Of a stretch of 64,000 bases of DNA, positions 8,551-19,519 are shown one piece after another. Position 1 is the stretch's first letter, and every line of letters begins with the position of its first letter. A program made the position numbers and the translations under genes. Source of the stretch: Koleobacter methoxysyntrophicus (GTDB taxonomy: Bacteria > Bacillota > Thermosediminibacteria > Koleobacterales > Koleobacteraceae); contig NZ_CP059066.1 in assembly GCF_017301615.1 (NCBI RefSeq), positions 2,740,888 to 2,804,887 on the forward strand, written 5' to 3'. The notes under the pieces are model-generated. The model was not told the origin of the DNA. It worked only from the letters and a program-made list of their open reading frames with translations, and searched no databases.

Positions 8551-8705
8551 AAAAATAAAAACCTTACAGCAAAGCTCTCTTCATAGGAACTTGCCGCTTG
8601 GTTTTTTATCCCCACGGTGTCTGGAGAATAGTTCTCCAGTTGTACCGCTCGGTCACAGACCCCCCTTTATAAGGGGCGGAACCCTAGGTACACTTCCTAT
8701 TCATG
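8551..8705 (-). promoter_or_regulatory. ykkC-subtype riboswitch (ppGpp class, subtype 2a) with terminator, upstream of ilvE
   Basis: On the minus strand the aptamer (about 8586-8702) shows the ykkC blocks in order: CCTAGGGTTCCG, GACCGAGCGGTAC, a GGAGAA...TTCTCC stem, ACACCGTGGGGATAAAA and AAGCGGCAAG. The subtype controlling branched-chain amino acid genes, often in tandem with T-boxes, is the one reported to sense ppGpp. The 3' conserved strand CGGCAAG can instead pair with CTTTGCTG, followed by TTTTTATTTTT (8551-8561), making a terminator that ligand binding would prevent. That predicts an ON switch under starvation. Confidence 0.85.
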
Positions 8706-8728
8706 AAATAGTAAGTAAATTTAGTAGT

Positions 8729-8757
8729 ATTTTATCACCCTGTTTGTCTTCTGTCAA
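8729..8757 (-). promoter_or_regulatory. Promoter of the ilvE leader
   Basis: TTGACA (8752-8757, minus strand) and TAAAAT (8729-8734) are separated by 17 bases. It sits between the ilvB stop and the riboswitch and uses the same two hexamers and spacing as the promoter at 19050-19078. Confidence 0.85.
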
Positions 8758-8776
8758 GGCCTTTCGGAAAATTTTT

Positions 8777-10462
8777 TTAGACTCCGATCATGCTATCTAT
8801 AGGTGACCCAGCCGGAACCATGGGGAAGACTTTTTCTTCTGCATCAATTATACAATCTATAATAACAGGTTTGTTGCTTTCCAATGCCTTGTGAATTGTC
8901 TCTTCTACTTCTTCAGGTTTCTTAATCCTCATTCCCAAAGCCCCATAACTTTCTGCCAATTTAACGAAATCCGGGCCTCTATGAAAATCAACATAGGAAT
9001 ACCTCTTTTCGTAAAACAGGTCCTGCCACTGCCTTACCATTCCGAGAGTACTGTTGTTCAAGATCAATACAACCAGGGGTAGGTTATAATTCACAATTGT
9101 TTCAATTTCACTGCTGTTCATCTTGAAGCTTCCATCCCCTGCTATAACTATTACCCTTTTATTCGGACACCCTATCTGAGCACCAATAGCAGCAGGAAAT
9201 CCAAATCCCATTGTGCCTAAACCCCCTGAAGTCACAAAGGTTCTCGGTTTTTTGAATTTGTAGTATTGTGCAGTCCACATCTGGTGCTGGCCTACTTCTG
9301 TCGTAATAATGGCTTCCCCTTCGGTTACATCATAAACTTTTTGTATAATATACTGTGGTTTTAAAGAACCATTTTTACAGTATTTTAAAGGGTATTTCTT
9401 TTTCCAATTCTCTATTTGATTTATCCAATCTTCTCTTTGTATGTCATTTTTACAGTCCTTCAAATACTTATTTATAGCTTGAAGAACTTCTTTCACATCT
9501 CCTGTTATCGGTATATCTACCTCTATATTTTTTCCCATTTCAGCAGGGTCGATATCAATATGGATTATTTTAGCTTTTGGAGCGAATTTTTCTACATTAC
9601 CCACAACCCTATCATCAAACCTGGCACCCACTGCTATAAGGAGATCAGCATTGCTTACAGCATAATTGGCATATGCGGTACCGTGCATCCCTAACATCCC
9701 TAAAGATAAAGGATGTTCAGAAGGTACAGTCCCCAATGCCATTAAAGTTGTAGTTACGGGAATCCGGGCTTTTTCAGCAAATTCCAATAATTCCTGGTTG
9801 CCTCCTGAAATTACAACACCACCACCAGCATATATGACAGGGCATCGGGCTTTTGCAATAAATTCCACTGCTTTTTCTATCTGAATATGATTCCTGAAGT
9901 TATAATTAGTATCCTTTCTTAAAGGCATATCATAATCTATTGATTCATCGAATTCGGTTTTGTTCATTTGAATATCTTTAGGCATATCAATAAGTACTGG
10001 GCCAGGCCTTCCTGTTGATGCAATCCTAAAGGCTTCTCTGACAACAGATCTTATTTTCTTTACATCCTTAACAATAAAGTTATGTTTTGTAATAGGGAGA
10101 GTTATACCTGTTATATCAACCTCCTGAAAGGAATCTTTCCCTAAAAGGGCTAAAGGAACCTGACCGGTAATTGCAACCATTGGAACAGAGTCCATATATG
10201 CATTAGCAATGCCGGTAACAAGGTTAGTAGCTCCGGGACCTGATGTGCTCAAACAAACCCCAACTTTACCCGTTACCCGGGCATATCCGTCTGCAGCATG
10301 GGCTGCCGCTTGTTCATGGCAGGTTCTTATATGGGTAATTTCGGGGGTTTTATATAATACATCGTAAATCGGAAGAACAGCACCCCCGGGATAACCGAAT
10401 ATTGTATCTACACCCTCCTTTAGCAGTGATTTGATTAAAATTTCTGCTCCTGAAAGCAACAA
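8777..10462 (-). CDS. ilvB: Acetolactate synthase large subunit (second copy, no adjacent small subunit)
   Basis: The 561-residue ThDP enzyme condenses pyruvate with pyruvate or 2-oxobutyrate, the first shared step to Val/Leu and Ile. The N-terminal PYR domain has the catalytic Glu in [15 protein letters not shown], the middle FAD-binding-fold domain contains [13 protein letters not shown], and the PP domain has GDGSFKMNSSEIETIVNYN, the ThDP-Mg motif. It is closely related to the ilvB at 16819-18480, a likely duplication. No ilvN accompanies it; it may share the other small subunit or work without feedback control. It is placed after leuB behind its own T-box. Confidence 0.94.
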   Translation of the reverse strand: MLLSGAEILIKSLLKEGVDTIFGYPGGAVLPIYDVLYKTPEITHIRTCHEQAAAHAADGYARVTGKVGVCLSTSGPGATNLVTGIANAYMDSVPMVAITGQVPLALLGKDSFQEVDITGITLPITKHNFIVKDVKKIRSVVREAFRIASTGRPGPVLIDMPKDIQMNKTEFDESIDYDMPLRKDTNYNFRNHIQIEKAVEFIAKARCPVIYAGGGVVISGGNQELLEFAEKARIPVTTTLMALGTVPSEHPLSLGMLGMHGTAYANYAVSNADLLIAVGARFDDRVVGNVEKFAPKAKIIHIDIDPAEMGKNIEVDIPITGDVKEVLQAINKYLKDCKNDIQREDWINQIENWKKKYPLKYCKNGSLKPQYIIQKVYDVTEGEAIITTEVGQHQMWTAQYYKFKKPRTFVTSGGLGTMGFGFPAAIGAQIGCPNKRVIVIAGDGSFKMNSSEIETIVNYNLPLVVLILNNSTLGMVRQWQDLFYEKRYSYVDFHRGPDFVKLAESYGALGMRIKKPEEVEETIHKALESNKPVIIDCIIDAEEKVFPMVPAGSPIDSMIGV

Positions 10463-10540
10463 TCAAAACACCCCTTTCAGATTGAAAAATACATCATATT
10501 TTATGAATTTAATCTTAAGACAGTTATGGGTCATAAATAA

Positions 10541-10840
10541 TAAAAAACCTTCGCTCCTTATTTCAAAATAAGGGGCGAAGGTTTTTCCGCGGTACCACCC
10601 TTTTTCACTACAGCCTTTCGGCATGCAGCCTTATCAGGTACGGGGCAAAAACATAATTTACCCGATACCCGGTGTTTCTAACGGACACCAATTTCCCTTG
10701 CGGGATGCCGGTCCGGACTACTACCCTGGGTTCGCCCGGACAGTTCAGGGAGGATTTTCAATATATCTGACCTGCACCGGCTCTCAGCACAAAACCGGTT
10801 TCTCTGTAACAGGCTTTTGATATATCTACTCTTCCCATCA
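10541..10840 (-). promoter_or_regulatory. Mid-operon T-box leader, isoleucine-specific
   Basis: On the minus strand stem I starts a few bases after the leuB stop. GGGA pairs with TCCC, and ATATATC with GATATAT. Between them the 3' strand reads TGAAAATCC, presenting ATC (10753-10755), an Ile codon, with the conserved AGTAG opposite. AAGGGTGGTACCGCGG (about 10588-10603) is the T-box, and AACCTTCGCCCCTTATTT...AAATAAGG...CGAAGGTT with six T residues (10542-10582) the terminator. No promoter is visible between leuB and this leader. Confidence 0.92.
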
Positions 10841-10843
10841 TAA

Positions 10844-11932
10844 CTATTTATAGGTCTTTATTTTTTCAGCGATTAAACTACCCATCGTTTCAGTATCTAC
10901 AGGCAAATCCCCCTCTCTTAGGATATCTGGAGTCCTGTAGCCTTCTTCCAGAGTGCTAATTACGGCTTTCTTTATCTGTTCTTCTGCTTCAGGCATATCA
11001 AAGGAATATTTTAACATCATTCCAGCAGATAATATTGCCGCAATTGGGTTGGCCTTTTTTTGCCCTGCTATATCAGGAGCCGAACCATGAATTGGCTCAT
11101 AGATAGCTATATCCCTTTCACCTAAACTTGCAGAAGGCAATAGGCCTATTGAACCGATTAACATAGATGCCTCATCACTCAATATGTCACCAAACATATT
11201 ACCAGTAAGGATTACATCAAACTGGCGAGGGTTTTTTATCAGCTGCATCGAACAGTTATCTACATATTGGTGATTTAACTCGATTTGAGGGTACTTTTTA
11301 GAAACTTCTGTAACGACTTCCCGCCATAATCGGGAAGTTTCCAGGACATTTGCCTTATCTACTGAAGTCACCTTTTTTCTGCGCTTCTTCGCTATTTCAA
11401 AGGCTTTTCTGGCTATCCTTTCTATTTCCCGGCTCGTATATACTGCTGTATCTATTGCTTTATATCCGTATTCCAGAGCTTCTCGACCCCTGGGTTCACC
11501 AAAATATATATCACCCGTTAACTCCCTTACCACCAGTATGTCTATACCGTTTTTAAGGATCTCCTCCTTTAAAGGAGAGCTATGGGCAAGGGATGGGAAC
11601 AGATAAGCCGGTCGGAGATTGGCATATAATTCTAGTTTCTTCCTTAAATCTAGAATTGCCCTTTCGGGTCTCTTGTCTCTAGGGAGGTCCTCCCATTTCG
11701 GCCCGCCGACAGCCCCGAATAAAATATATTTATGCGTTCTGCATAATTCCAATGTTTCCTTAGGAAGTGGGTCTCCCGTTTCTTCAATTGCCGCTCCACC
11801 GACTAAAGCTTCTGTAAAATTAAAGCTAATAGTATATTTATCCCCTATTACCTGTAATACCTTTACAGCCTCTTTTACAACTTCTGGACCTATACCATCT
11901 CCCGGTAGAAGAACTATATTATATTTCGCCAT
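10844..11932 (-). CDS. leuB: 3-Isopropylmalate dehydrogenase
   Basis: The 362-residue enzyme oxidatively decarboxylates 3-isopropylmalate to 2-oxoisocaproate with NAD. Family blocks are present: [12 protein letters not shown] at the N-terminus, [15 protein letters not shown] for substrate binding, [17 protein letters not shown] with the metal-binding Asp residues, and [18 protein letters not shown] near the NAD site. It overlaps the leuD 3' end by 14 bases, showing translational coupling. Its stop abuts the Ile T-box that controls the following ilvB. Confidence 0.96.
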   Translation of the reverse strand: MAKYNIVLLPGDGIGPEVVKEAVKVLQVIGDKYTISFNFTEALVGGAAIEETGDPLPKETLELCRTHKYILFGAVGGPKWEDLPRDKRPERAILDLRKKLELYANLRPAYLFPSLAHSSPLKEEILKNGIDILVVRELTGDIYFGEPRGREALEYGYKAIDTAVYTSREIERIARKAFEIAKKRRKKVTSVDKANVLETSRLWREVVTEVSKKYPQIELNHQYVDNCSMQLIKNPRQFDVILTGNMFGDILSDEASMLIGSIGLLPSASLGERDIAIYEPIHGSAPDIAGQKKANPIAAILSAGMMLKYSFDMPEAEEQIKKAVISTLEEGYRTPDILREGDLPVDTETMGSLIAEKIKTYK

Positions 11933-12425
11933 TTGACCCTACCCTTTCTACAGCATAGGCCATTAAACCACCTTTTGAAATAATATCCATAATAAAGGGT
12001 GGAAAGGCTTGAGCTTTATATGTCCTGTTCTTGCTAGTATTTATAATTACGCCTTCCTGGCCATTTATTTCTAATATATCACCATTTTCTATATCAATAA
12101 CGGCTTCAGGGCATTCAAGTATAGGTAAACCAATATTTATAGAATTCCGATAAAATATTCTGGAAAACGAAACAGCTATTATACATGAAATGCCGGAAGC
12201 TTTAATAGCGATAGGAGCATGTTCCCTCGAACTTCCGCAACCGAAATTTCTTCCTGCTACCAAAATGTCTCCTTTTTCTATTTTGCTTAAAAAATCCTTA
12301 TCCAGATCTTCCATACAGTGCTTTGCCAGTTCTTCGGGTTGTTGTATATTAAGGTACCTAGCCGGTATTATAACATCAGTATCTATATTATCACCATATT
12401 TAATAGCCTTCCCTTTATACAGCAT
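11919..12425 (-). CDS. leuD: 3-Isopropylmalate dehydratase small subunit
   Basis: The 168-residue swivel-domain subunit completes isopropylmalate isomerase with LeuC. It has [34 protein letters not shown] and [11 protein letters not shown], all typical of the short LeuD class of anaerobes and archaea. It overlaps leuC upstream by 11 bases and leuB downstream by 14 bases. Confidence 0.96.
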   Translation of the reverse strand: MLYKGKAIKYGDNIDTDVIIPARYLNIQQPEELAKHCMEDLDKDFLSKIEKGDILVAGRNFGCGSSREHAPIAIKASGISCIIAVSFSRIFYRNSINIGLPILECPEAVIDIENGDILEINGQEGVIINTSKNRTYKAQAFPPFIMDIISKGGLMAYAVERVGSNGEI

Positions 12426-13692
12426 TGTTAACCACCTCTCTGGGATGGGTTATTTTGCCTTTAACAGCAGAAGCAGCAGCTACTGCAGGATTCGACAGAT
12501 AAACCTCACTTTCAGGATGCCCCATCCTGCCAACGAAGTTACGATTGGTAGTAGCAATGGCCTTTTCGCCTTTGGCTAGGATACCCATATGCCCTCCAAG
12601 ACATGGCCCGCACGTAGGTGTGCTTACAACGGCCCCCGCTTCGATAAATATTTCTATCAGCCCTTCTTTTACGGCCTGTAAATATATCTCTTGGGTTGCG
12701 GGAATTATAATCAATCTGGTATAGGGATGCACTTTATTCCCTTTTAATACCATTGCGGCATCTCTCAAATCCTTTAATCTGCCATTAGTGCATGACCCTA
12801 TGACCGCTTGATCTATAGCAACGTTTTCGACACTGCTTACCGGGACTACATTTTCCGGTAAATGGGGAAGGGCCACCTGAGGTTCCATATCTTCTATATT
12901 ATATTCATAGACTTCTGCATAAGTGGCATCTTCATCACTATTATAAATAGTGTAAGGTTTTTTAGCCCTTTTGTCAATATATTTTAGTGTTTTTTCATCA
13001 GGTGCCATTATTCCGTTTTTAGCACCTGCTTCCACTGCCATATTGGCAATAGTAAACCTCTCATCCATGGATAAGGCTTCAATAGCTTCGCCGCAAAACT
13101 CCATGGATTTATAAAGAGCCCCATCCACTCCTATATCACCGATGGTATAAAGGATTAAATCCTTGCCTGTAATCCATTTATCCGGCTTCCCTTTATATAT
13201 AAATTTAATGCTTTCAGGAACCTTAAACCAAGCCTCTCCTATCATCATAGCTGCTGCCATGTCTGTGCTTCCCACCCCTGTAGAAAACGCACCGAGGGCC
13301 CCGTAGGTACATGTATGGGAATCAGCCCCTATCACCAGATCCCCGGGCACAACAAGGCCTATTTCTGGTAGGAGGGCATGTTCTATACCCATCCTACCCA
13401 CTTCAAAATAGTTCTCGATTTCTTGTTCTTTTGCAAACTCCCTTACAACCTTTGAGAGCTGGGCCGAATTTATATCTTTATTAGGTGTAAAATGGTCAGG
13501 CACAAGAGCAATTTTTTTCCTATCAAATACCCTTTTTTGGCCTCCTGCATTCTTGAATTCTTTTATGGCTACCGGTGCTGTTATGTCATTTCCGAGGATC
13601 ATATCAACCTTGGCTAGAACTAGTTCACCCGGCTCAACAGAGCTCTTACCGGCATGGGCAGCAATAATCTTTTGCGTAATTGTCATTCCCAT
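12415..13692 (-). CDS. leuC: 3-Isopropylmalate dehydratase large subunit
   Basis: The 425-residue aconitase-type [4Fe-4S] subunit interconverts 2- and 3-isopropylmalate. The cluster cysteines lie in VIGSCTNGR and in the [13 protein letters not shown] block. [20 protein letters not shown] is a further family block. At about 425 residues it is the shorter, archaeal/clostridial LeuC type, matching the short LeuD. It is separated from leuA by 15 bases. The cluster makes the enzyme oxygen-sensitive, consistent with an anaerobe. Confidence 0.96.
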   Translation of the reverse strand: MGMTITQKIIAAHAGKSSVEPGELVLAKVDMILGNDITAPVAIKEFKNAGGQKRVFDRKKIALVPDHFTPNKDINSAQLSKVVREFAKEQEIENYFEVGRMGIEHALLPEIGLVVPGDLVIGADSHTCTYGALGAFSTGVGSTDMAAAMMIGEAWFKVPESIKFIYKGKPDKWITGKDLILYTIGDIGVDGALYKSMEFCGEAIEALSMDERFTIANMAVEAGAKNGIMAPDEKTLKYIDKRAKKPYTIYNSDEDATYAEVYEYNIEDMEPQVALPHLPENVVPVSSVENVAIDQAVIGSCTNGRLKDLRDAAMVLKGNKVHPYTRLIIIPATQEIYLQAVKEGLIEIFIEAGAVVSTPTCGPCLGGHMGILAKGEKAIATTNRNFVGRMGHPESEVYLSNPAVAAASAVKGKITHPREVVNNAV

Positions 13693-13707
13693 ATAGCTAT
13701 CCCTCCA

Positions 13708-15249
13708 TTACTGAACCGCATCAATTCTTTCCTTGTAAGGGTTATCGTCATAAATGATTTTATTAATAGCACTCAAATAAGCCTTTGCGCTTGCTTCGAT
13801 AATGTCAGTGCTAACCCCCCGTCCGATTTGAATCTTATTGTTCTTTTCAACCCGTACTATTACCTCTCCTAGAGCATCTTTTCCGCCAGTAACAGCCTTA
13901 ATTGTATAATCAACCAGTTTGAAATCCCCGCCACAAGCTCTCTCAATAGCTCTATAAGTTGCATCCACAGGCCCATCACCACACGCAGCTTCCTCGATTG
14001 TAACCCCCATCTTGTTCAGTTTTACTACTGCCGATGCAACTACACCGCTACCACTGGTAGCCTGTAAATATTCAAGTTTAAAGGTCTCCGGTGTGATAAT
14101 TACCTCTTCCTCAACAAGGGCTTCAATATCCTTTTCGCTGATCTCCTTTTTCTTATCAGCCAGGTCTTTAAACTTTTGGAATACTTTGTTTATCTCTTCA
14201 TCACTGAGATTATAACCCATTTCCTTCAATTTTTCTTTAAAAGCATGCCTCCCAGAGTGTTTTCCCATAACCAGTTTGTTTGTACTCACTCCTATCGTCT
14301 CCGGTTTCATAATTTCATACGTGGATTTTTCTTCTAATACTCCATGCTGATGTATACCCGATTCATGGGCAAAGGCATTTGCACCAACAATAGCCTTGTT
14401 GGGAGGAACCTGGATTCCGGTTAAGGCGCTTACCAACCTGCTGGTCCTGTAAATCTGTGTAGTTTCAATGCGGGTCGGATTCATAAAGAAATCGGAACGG
14501 GTATTTAAAGCCATTACTATTTCTTCGAGAGCTGCGTTTCCCGCCCTTTCTCCTAGACCATTCACAGCAACCTCTATTTGTTGAGCCCCATTTTCAACAG
14601 CGGCAAGGGAATTTGCCACTGCAAGCCCCAAATCATCATGACAGTGAACGCTGATAATGGCTTTGTAGATACTAGGTACATTCTCCCTTATTTTATGAAT
14701 AAGCCGGCCGAATTCCCACGGCACGGCATAACCTACCGTGTCTGGAACATTTATTACTGTAGCTCCTGCCTTTATAGCTTCTTCAAAGATCCTGTAAAGG
14801 AACTCCGGATCTGACCTTGAAGCATCTTCCGCTGAAAACTCTACATCCGGGGTAAACCTCTTGGCCAGTTTTACAGCATTTACTGCAGCTTCAATTACCT
14901 GGTCCCTGGTCATCTTAAGCTTATATTTCATATGAATATCAGAAGTTGCAATAAATGTATGGATTCTGGGTCTTTCGGCATATTTTACGGCTTCCCAGGC
15001 TATTTCAATATCCTGCTTATTCGCTCTGGCTAATCCGGCAATAACAGGGCCCGAAACATTCTTGGCTATATTCTTAACGGCTTCAAAATCGCCCCTTGAT
15101 GCTATAGGAAATCCTGCTTCTATAATATCCACATTGAGTTTTGCCAACTGTTTCGCTATCTCATATTTTTCCTGGAGGTTCAGGCTCACCCCCGGGGTTT
15201 GCTCTCCATCTCTAAGAGTGGTATCAAAGATCTGTATATGTTTGCCCAT
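13708..15249 (-). CDS. leuA: 2-Isopropylmalate synthase
   Basis: The 513-residue enzyme joins acetyl-CoA to 2-oxoisovalerate, the committed leucine step. The catalytic TIM barrel (about 1-330) has [15 protein letters not shown] and the metal-binding [13 protein letters not shown]. The C-terminal part (about 380-510) is the LeuA allosteric dimer domain ([14 protein letters not shown]), implying leucine feedback. The ATG at 15249 is chosen over the in-frame ATG at 15270 because GGAGGG lies just upstream of it. It follows ilvC by 51 bases in the operon. Confidence 0.95.
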   Translation of the reverse strand: MGKHIQIFDTTLRDGEQTPGVSLNLQEKYEIAKQLAKLNVDIIEAGFPIASRGDFEAVKNIAKNVSGPVIAGLARANKQDIEIAWEAVKYAERPRIHTFIATSDIHMKYKLKMTRDQVIEAAVNAVKLAKRFTPDVEFSAEDASRSDPEFLYRIFEEAIKAGATVINVPDTVGYAVPWEFGRLIHKIRENVPSIYKAIISVHCHDDLGLAVANSLAAVENGAQQIEVAVNGLGERAGNAALEEIVMALNTRSDFFMNPTRIETTQIYRTSRLVSALTGIQVPPNKAIVGANAFAHESGIHQHGVLEEKSTYEIMKPETIGVSTNKLVMGKHSGRHAFKEKLKEMGYNLSDEEINKVFQKFKDLADKKKEISEKDIEALVEEEVIITPETFKLEYLQATSGSGVVASAVVKLNKMGVTIEEAACGDGPVDATYRAIERACGGDFKLVDYTIKAVTGGKDALGEVIVRVEKNNKIQIGRGVSTDIIEASAKAYLSAINKIIYDDNPYKERIDAVQ

Positions 15250-15299
15250 ATACGCCCTCCTTTCTTCCATATATTGAACAACCTGCTGTTCACACAGCT

Positions 15300-16307
<1,008 letters not shown>

Positions 16308-16331
16308 TTATTAGTTTTTTCATTATATTTT

Positions 16332-16814
16332 TTAAGCCCTTGAACCTCTATTCAGGGCTATAATGCCTGTTCGGACAAGCTCCTTAATCCCAAATTGTCT
16401 CAGTAGTTCTTCCATGGCATTGACTTTGTTTTTGTCTCCAGTAAGCTCGATTATCATAGACTTTTTACTTACATCAACAATATTTGCCCTAAATATTTCT
16501 GCAATCTGTATGATTTCTGATCGTACAGAAGGGTCTGCATCTACCTTTATCAAAACCAGTTCCCTGCTAACCGAATCCTCAGGGGCAATATCGCTTACCT
16601 TGATAACGTCTATTAGTTTGTTTAGCTGTTTTGAAACCTGTTCGACAGTGTAATCATCCCCCTCAACCACTATAGTCATTCTCGATATATCTGGTCTTTC
16701 TGTAACTCCTACGGCCAGGCTTTCAATATTAAAACCTCGCCTGCTGAAAAGACCTGCCACCCTCGATAAAACCCCTGGATGATTCTCTACTAGAACGGAA
16801 AGAGTATGTTTCAT
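16332..16814 (-). CDS. ilvN: Acetolactate synthase small (regulatory) subunit
   Basis: The 160-residue protein has an N-terminal ACT domain ([22 protein letters not shown]) and a C-terminal ALS_ss_C domain ([30 protein letters not shown]). It activates the IlvB catalytic subunit and mediates valine feedback. The ATG at 16814 is preferred to the one at 16829, since GGAGGT sits just upstream and this start avoids overlapping the ilvB stop at 16819. Confidence 0.94.
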   Translation of the reverse strand: MKHTLSVLVENHPGVLSRVAGLFSRRGFNIESLAVGVTERPDISRMTIVVEGDDYTVEQVSKQLNKLIDVIKVSDIAPEDSVSRELVLIKVDADPSVRSEIIQIAEIFRANIVDVSKKSMIIELTGDKNKVNAMEELLRQFGIKELVRTGIIALNRGSRA

Positions 16815-16818
16815 TATA

Positions 16819-18480
16819 TCAACCTCCAATCATCTCACTGATAGGAGAACCATTCAAAACCATAGGATATACGTTTTCTTCACAATCGATGATAATGTCT
16901 AAAACAAAGGCCCGCTCAGCTGCAACCGCCTGCTCTAAGGCTTTTGTAACATCGCATTTTTTTTCAACCCTTAATCCTTTCACTCCGTAACCTTCGGCAA
17001 TTTTAACGAAATCGGGACTGATCTGGAAATTCACCTGACTGTAACGTTTACCGCAATAAAACTCCTGTAACTGCCTCACAAGGCCCAGAGATTGGTTATT
17101 CAAAATTATTATCTTTATAGGGAGCTTATTTTCTGCAGCCGTAGCCAGCTCTGGCAGGTTCATTTGGAAGCTTCCATCTCCTGAAATTGTAATTACCAAC
17201 TCTTTCGGGTTCCCCATCTGTGCTCCTATAGCAGCTGGAAAACCGTAACCCATAGTTCCCAACCCACCAGAGGTGATAAAACTCCCCGGTTTATTAAAGC
17301 AATAGTAAAGGGCAGTCCACATCTGATGCTGACCAACCTCTGTGGTTATAATACAATTACCGCGAGTAATTCGTGAAAGCTCCTGTATAACATATTGAGG
17401 CTTTATTTTGTCCGAATCATCATAAACTAAAGGATGTTCCTCTTTCCACTTTTTAATTAGATCCAGCCATTCACAGCGTTTTCTCTCTTCCACCCCCTTT
17501 ATAAGTTCCTTTACTATTCTTCGTACATCTCCAACTATAGGAACATGAGCTTGAATGTTTTTCCCAATCTCCGCAGGATCTATATCGATATGAATGACCT
17601 TTGCCTTAGGTGCAAATCCCGCAGGCTTTCCTATAGCCCTATCACCGAAGCGAGCCCCCATAGATATCAGCAGATCTGATTCTGATACTGCTTTGTTTGC
17701 ATAATAAGTTCCATGCATTCCCAACATTCCCAAAGCTAGAGGGTGATCCCCGGGTATAGACCCAATACCCATAAGAGTAGTTACTACAGGGATATCATTT
17801 TTTTCAGCTAATTCAAGAAGCTCCATGTGAGCTTTGGCCGATACTACCCCTCCTCCCGCACATATTACAGGCCTTTCGGCATGTTTAATCGCTTCTAGAG
17901 CCCGGCTTATCTGAAGGGGATGGCCGTCATAATTGGGTTTATATCCTCTCAGTTCAACGGACTCGGGATAATGAAAATCTATTTCTTGGGAAGCAACATC
18001 CTTCGGAACATCTATGAGCACCGGCCCCGGTCTTCCCGTTGAGGCTATATGAAAGGCTTCCTTTATAATGCGCGGCAGTTCCCGAGCATCTTTCACCAGA
18101 TAATTGTGTTTGGTGAAAGGGGCAGTAGCTCCAGTTATATCAACTTCCTGAAATACGTCTCTTCCTATTAAATGAGTCGGAACCTGACCCGTAATTGCTA
18201 CCAGAGGTATCGAATCCATATAAGCCGTTGCAATACCGGTAACCAAATTGGTAGCACCCGGTCCTGATGTAGCCATACACACTCCTACTTTCCCGGTAGT
18301 CCTGGCATATCCGCTTGCAGCATGGGCTGCAGCCTGCTCGTTCCGTGTAAGAATATGCCTTATTTTATACCTGTTAAGAGCGTCATATAATCCTAAAACC
18401 GCTCCTCCGGGATACCCGAATATAAGGTCAACCCCTTCTTTCTCCAGTGACTTTATAACTGCTTCTGCTCCTATCGTCAT
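16819..18480 (-). CDS. ilvB: Acetolactate synthase large subunit (first gene of the ilv-leu operon)
   Basis: The 553-residue ThDP/FAD enzyme has the catalytic Glu in [16 protein letters not shown] and the ThDP-Mg motif [19 protein letters not shown]. It forms the catalytic half of acetolactate synthase with the ilvN gene 4 bases downstream. It strongly resembles the ilvB at 8777-10462 along its whole length. It leads an operon ilvB-ilvN-ilvC-leuA-leuC-leuD-leuB, driven from the promoter at 19050-19078 through a riboswitch and a leucine T-box. No ilvD is in the window, so dihydroxyacid dehydratase must be encoded elsewhere. Confidence 0.96.
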   Translation of the reverse strand: MTIGAEAVIKSLEKEGVDLIFGYPGGAVLGLYDALNRYKIRHILTRNEQAAAHAASGYARTTGKVGVCMATSGPGATNLVTGIATAYMDSIPLVAITGQVPTHLIGRDVFQEVDITGATAPFTKHNYLVKDARELPRIIKEAFHIASTGRPGPVLIDVPKDVASQEIDFHYPESVELRGYKPNYDGHPLQISRALEAIKHAERPVICAGGGVVSAKAHMELLELAEKNDIPVVTTLMGIGSIPGDHPLALGMLGMHGTYYANKAVSESDLLISMGARFGDRAIGKPAGFAPKAKVIHIDIDPAEIGKNIQAHVPIVGDVRRIVKELIKGVEERKRCEWLDLIKKWKEEHPLVYDDSDKIKPQYVIQELSRITRGNCIITTEVGQHQMWTALYYCFNKPGSFITSGGLGTMGYGFPAAIGAQMGNPKELVITISGDGSFQMNLPELATAAENKLPIKIIILNNQSLGLVRQLQEFYCGKRYSQVNFQISPDFVKIAEGYGVKGLRVEKKCDVTKALEQAVAAERAFVLDIIIDCEENVYPMVLNGSPISEMIGG

Positions 18481-18510
18481 TTCGAATCACCACCTTAAAA
18501 AATTTAGTTC

Positions 18511-18835
18511 AAAAATAAAAATCCCCTCATCCACAATCCGGGACGAGAGGATGCGCCTTCGCGGTACCACCCTGATTTACCGAAACCTCACGGTTTACCG
18601 GCCTCAGAAGGTATTAAATATTATGTATACAATAAAGTTAATATTAATACCCTCCCTTATAACGCCGGGCAAAACGTATCAACCTACTCTTTAAGAATAT
18701 AGGCCATTACACTTAAATTTCGGCTGATAGGTTTAAGGGTGAGCAGAATATTTTCTCTGGACCGGTTTACAGCTCCCCCGGCTCTCTGAAACCAGAAGTA
18801 AAATATTCATCTCCCTATCATTACCTTTTTAGATA
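18511..18835 (-). promoter_or_regulatory. T-box leader of the ilv-leu operon, leucine-specific
   Basis: On the minus strand CAGGGTGGTACCGCG (about 18559-18573) precedes the terminator ATCCTCTCGTCC...GGATGAGGGGAT with a T-rich tail (18511-18552). In stem I AGGG pairs with CCCT and AATATTTT with AAAATATT. Between them the 3' strand reads CTGCTCA, presenting CTC (18741-18743), a Leu codon, followed by the expected purine. A long middle segment (about 18600-18720) may hold stems II and III. Confidence 0.93.
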
Positions 18836-18857
18836 TTTTTTTATATAAATCCTCAAA

Positions 18858-19015
18858 ATAAAAAACCCAAGAGCAGTAGTTATTAATTAAGGAACCTGCC
18901 GCTCGGGTATTTTATCCCCACGGTGTCTGGAGAAAAATTCTCCAGTTGTACCGCTCGGTCGCAGCCCTCCTTTTCACGAAAGGAGCGGAACCCTAGGTAC
19001 ACTCCCTTTAATTCA
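18858..19015 (-). promoter_or_regulatory. ykkC-subtype riboswitch (ppGpp class, subtype 2a) with terminator, upstream of the ilv-leu operon
   Basis: The aptamer (about 18893-19012, minus strand) repeats the conserved blocks of the 8551-8705 element: GTACCTAGGGTTCCG, GACCGAGCGGTACAACTGGAG, ACACCGTGGGGATAAAA, CCCGAGCGGCAGGTTCC. The terminator is strong. ACCCGAG-CGGCAG pairs with CTGCTCTTGGGT with one bulge, followed by TTTTTTATTTT (18855-18865), and uses the aptamer's 3' strand. Ligand binding should therefore favour read-through into the T-box. Confidence 0.87.
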
Positions 19016-19049
19016 TTAAGCGTAAGTCATTTTTATTAATTTATAAAGT

Positions 19050-19078
19050 ATTTTAGCATCTTAACTTATTAATGTCAA
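19050..19078 (-). promoter_or_regulatory. Promoter of the ilv-leu operon
   Basis: A consensus TTGACA (19073-19078, minus strand) and TAAAAT (19050-19055) are spaced by 17 bases, about 35 bases before the riboswitch aptamer. Confidence 0.87.
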
Positions 19079-19113
19079 TAGCTAACCAGAAATAAAAATT
19101 CCTACAAATTTCC

Positions 19114-19509
19114 CTATTTTATTTTATAAAACCTTATAGTCCCGTGTTTTATCAGTTTTTGCAGCAATGAACGCAGGAGGCTTTTTACAATATTCCTCGT
19201 TGTAGGAATGATAAGGATAAATCCAGCGGTATCAGTAATCAAGCCGGGAGTCAGAAGCATTGCTCCCCCAACCAGGACACATAAACCGTTCAGAATCTCA
19301 TCTGCCGGTATACGGCCCTCTGAAAGGTCATCTTTTATCCTGAAGAAGATACCCAGGCCTTGAGACCGGGCTAGAATAATCCCTAAAAATCCTGTAGCGG
19401 CAACAATTAAAATTGTAGGCCAAAGACCTATATACCTTCCCAGCTGTATCAGAACAATTAATTCCAATATAGGGACTATAGTAAAGGTCAATATAAGTTT
19501 TAAAAACAT
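19114..19509 (-). CDS. fxsA: FxsA-family membrane protein
   Basis: This 131-residue cytoplasmic membrane protein has two to three helices at residues 2-20, 25-45 and about 75-100, with the family motifs LGRYIGLWPTILIVAATGFLG, ARSQG and GGAMLLTPGLITDTAGF. FxsA was named for relief of F-plasmid exclusion of phage T7; its native role is unclear. The ATG at 19509 with AGGGTG upstream is preferred; the longer reading from 19596 lies inside the thioesterase gene. It is probably co-transcribed with that gene. Confidence 0.88.
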   Translation of the reverse strand: MFLKLILTFTIVPILELIVLIQLGRYIGLWPTILIVAATGFLGIILARSQGLGIFFRIKDDLSEGRIPADEILNGLCVLVGGAMLLTPGLITDTAGFILIIPTTRNIVKSLLRSLLQKLIKHGTIRFYKIK

Positions 19510-19519
19510 ATAATCACCC

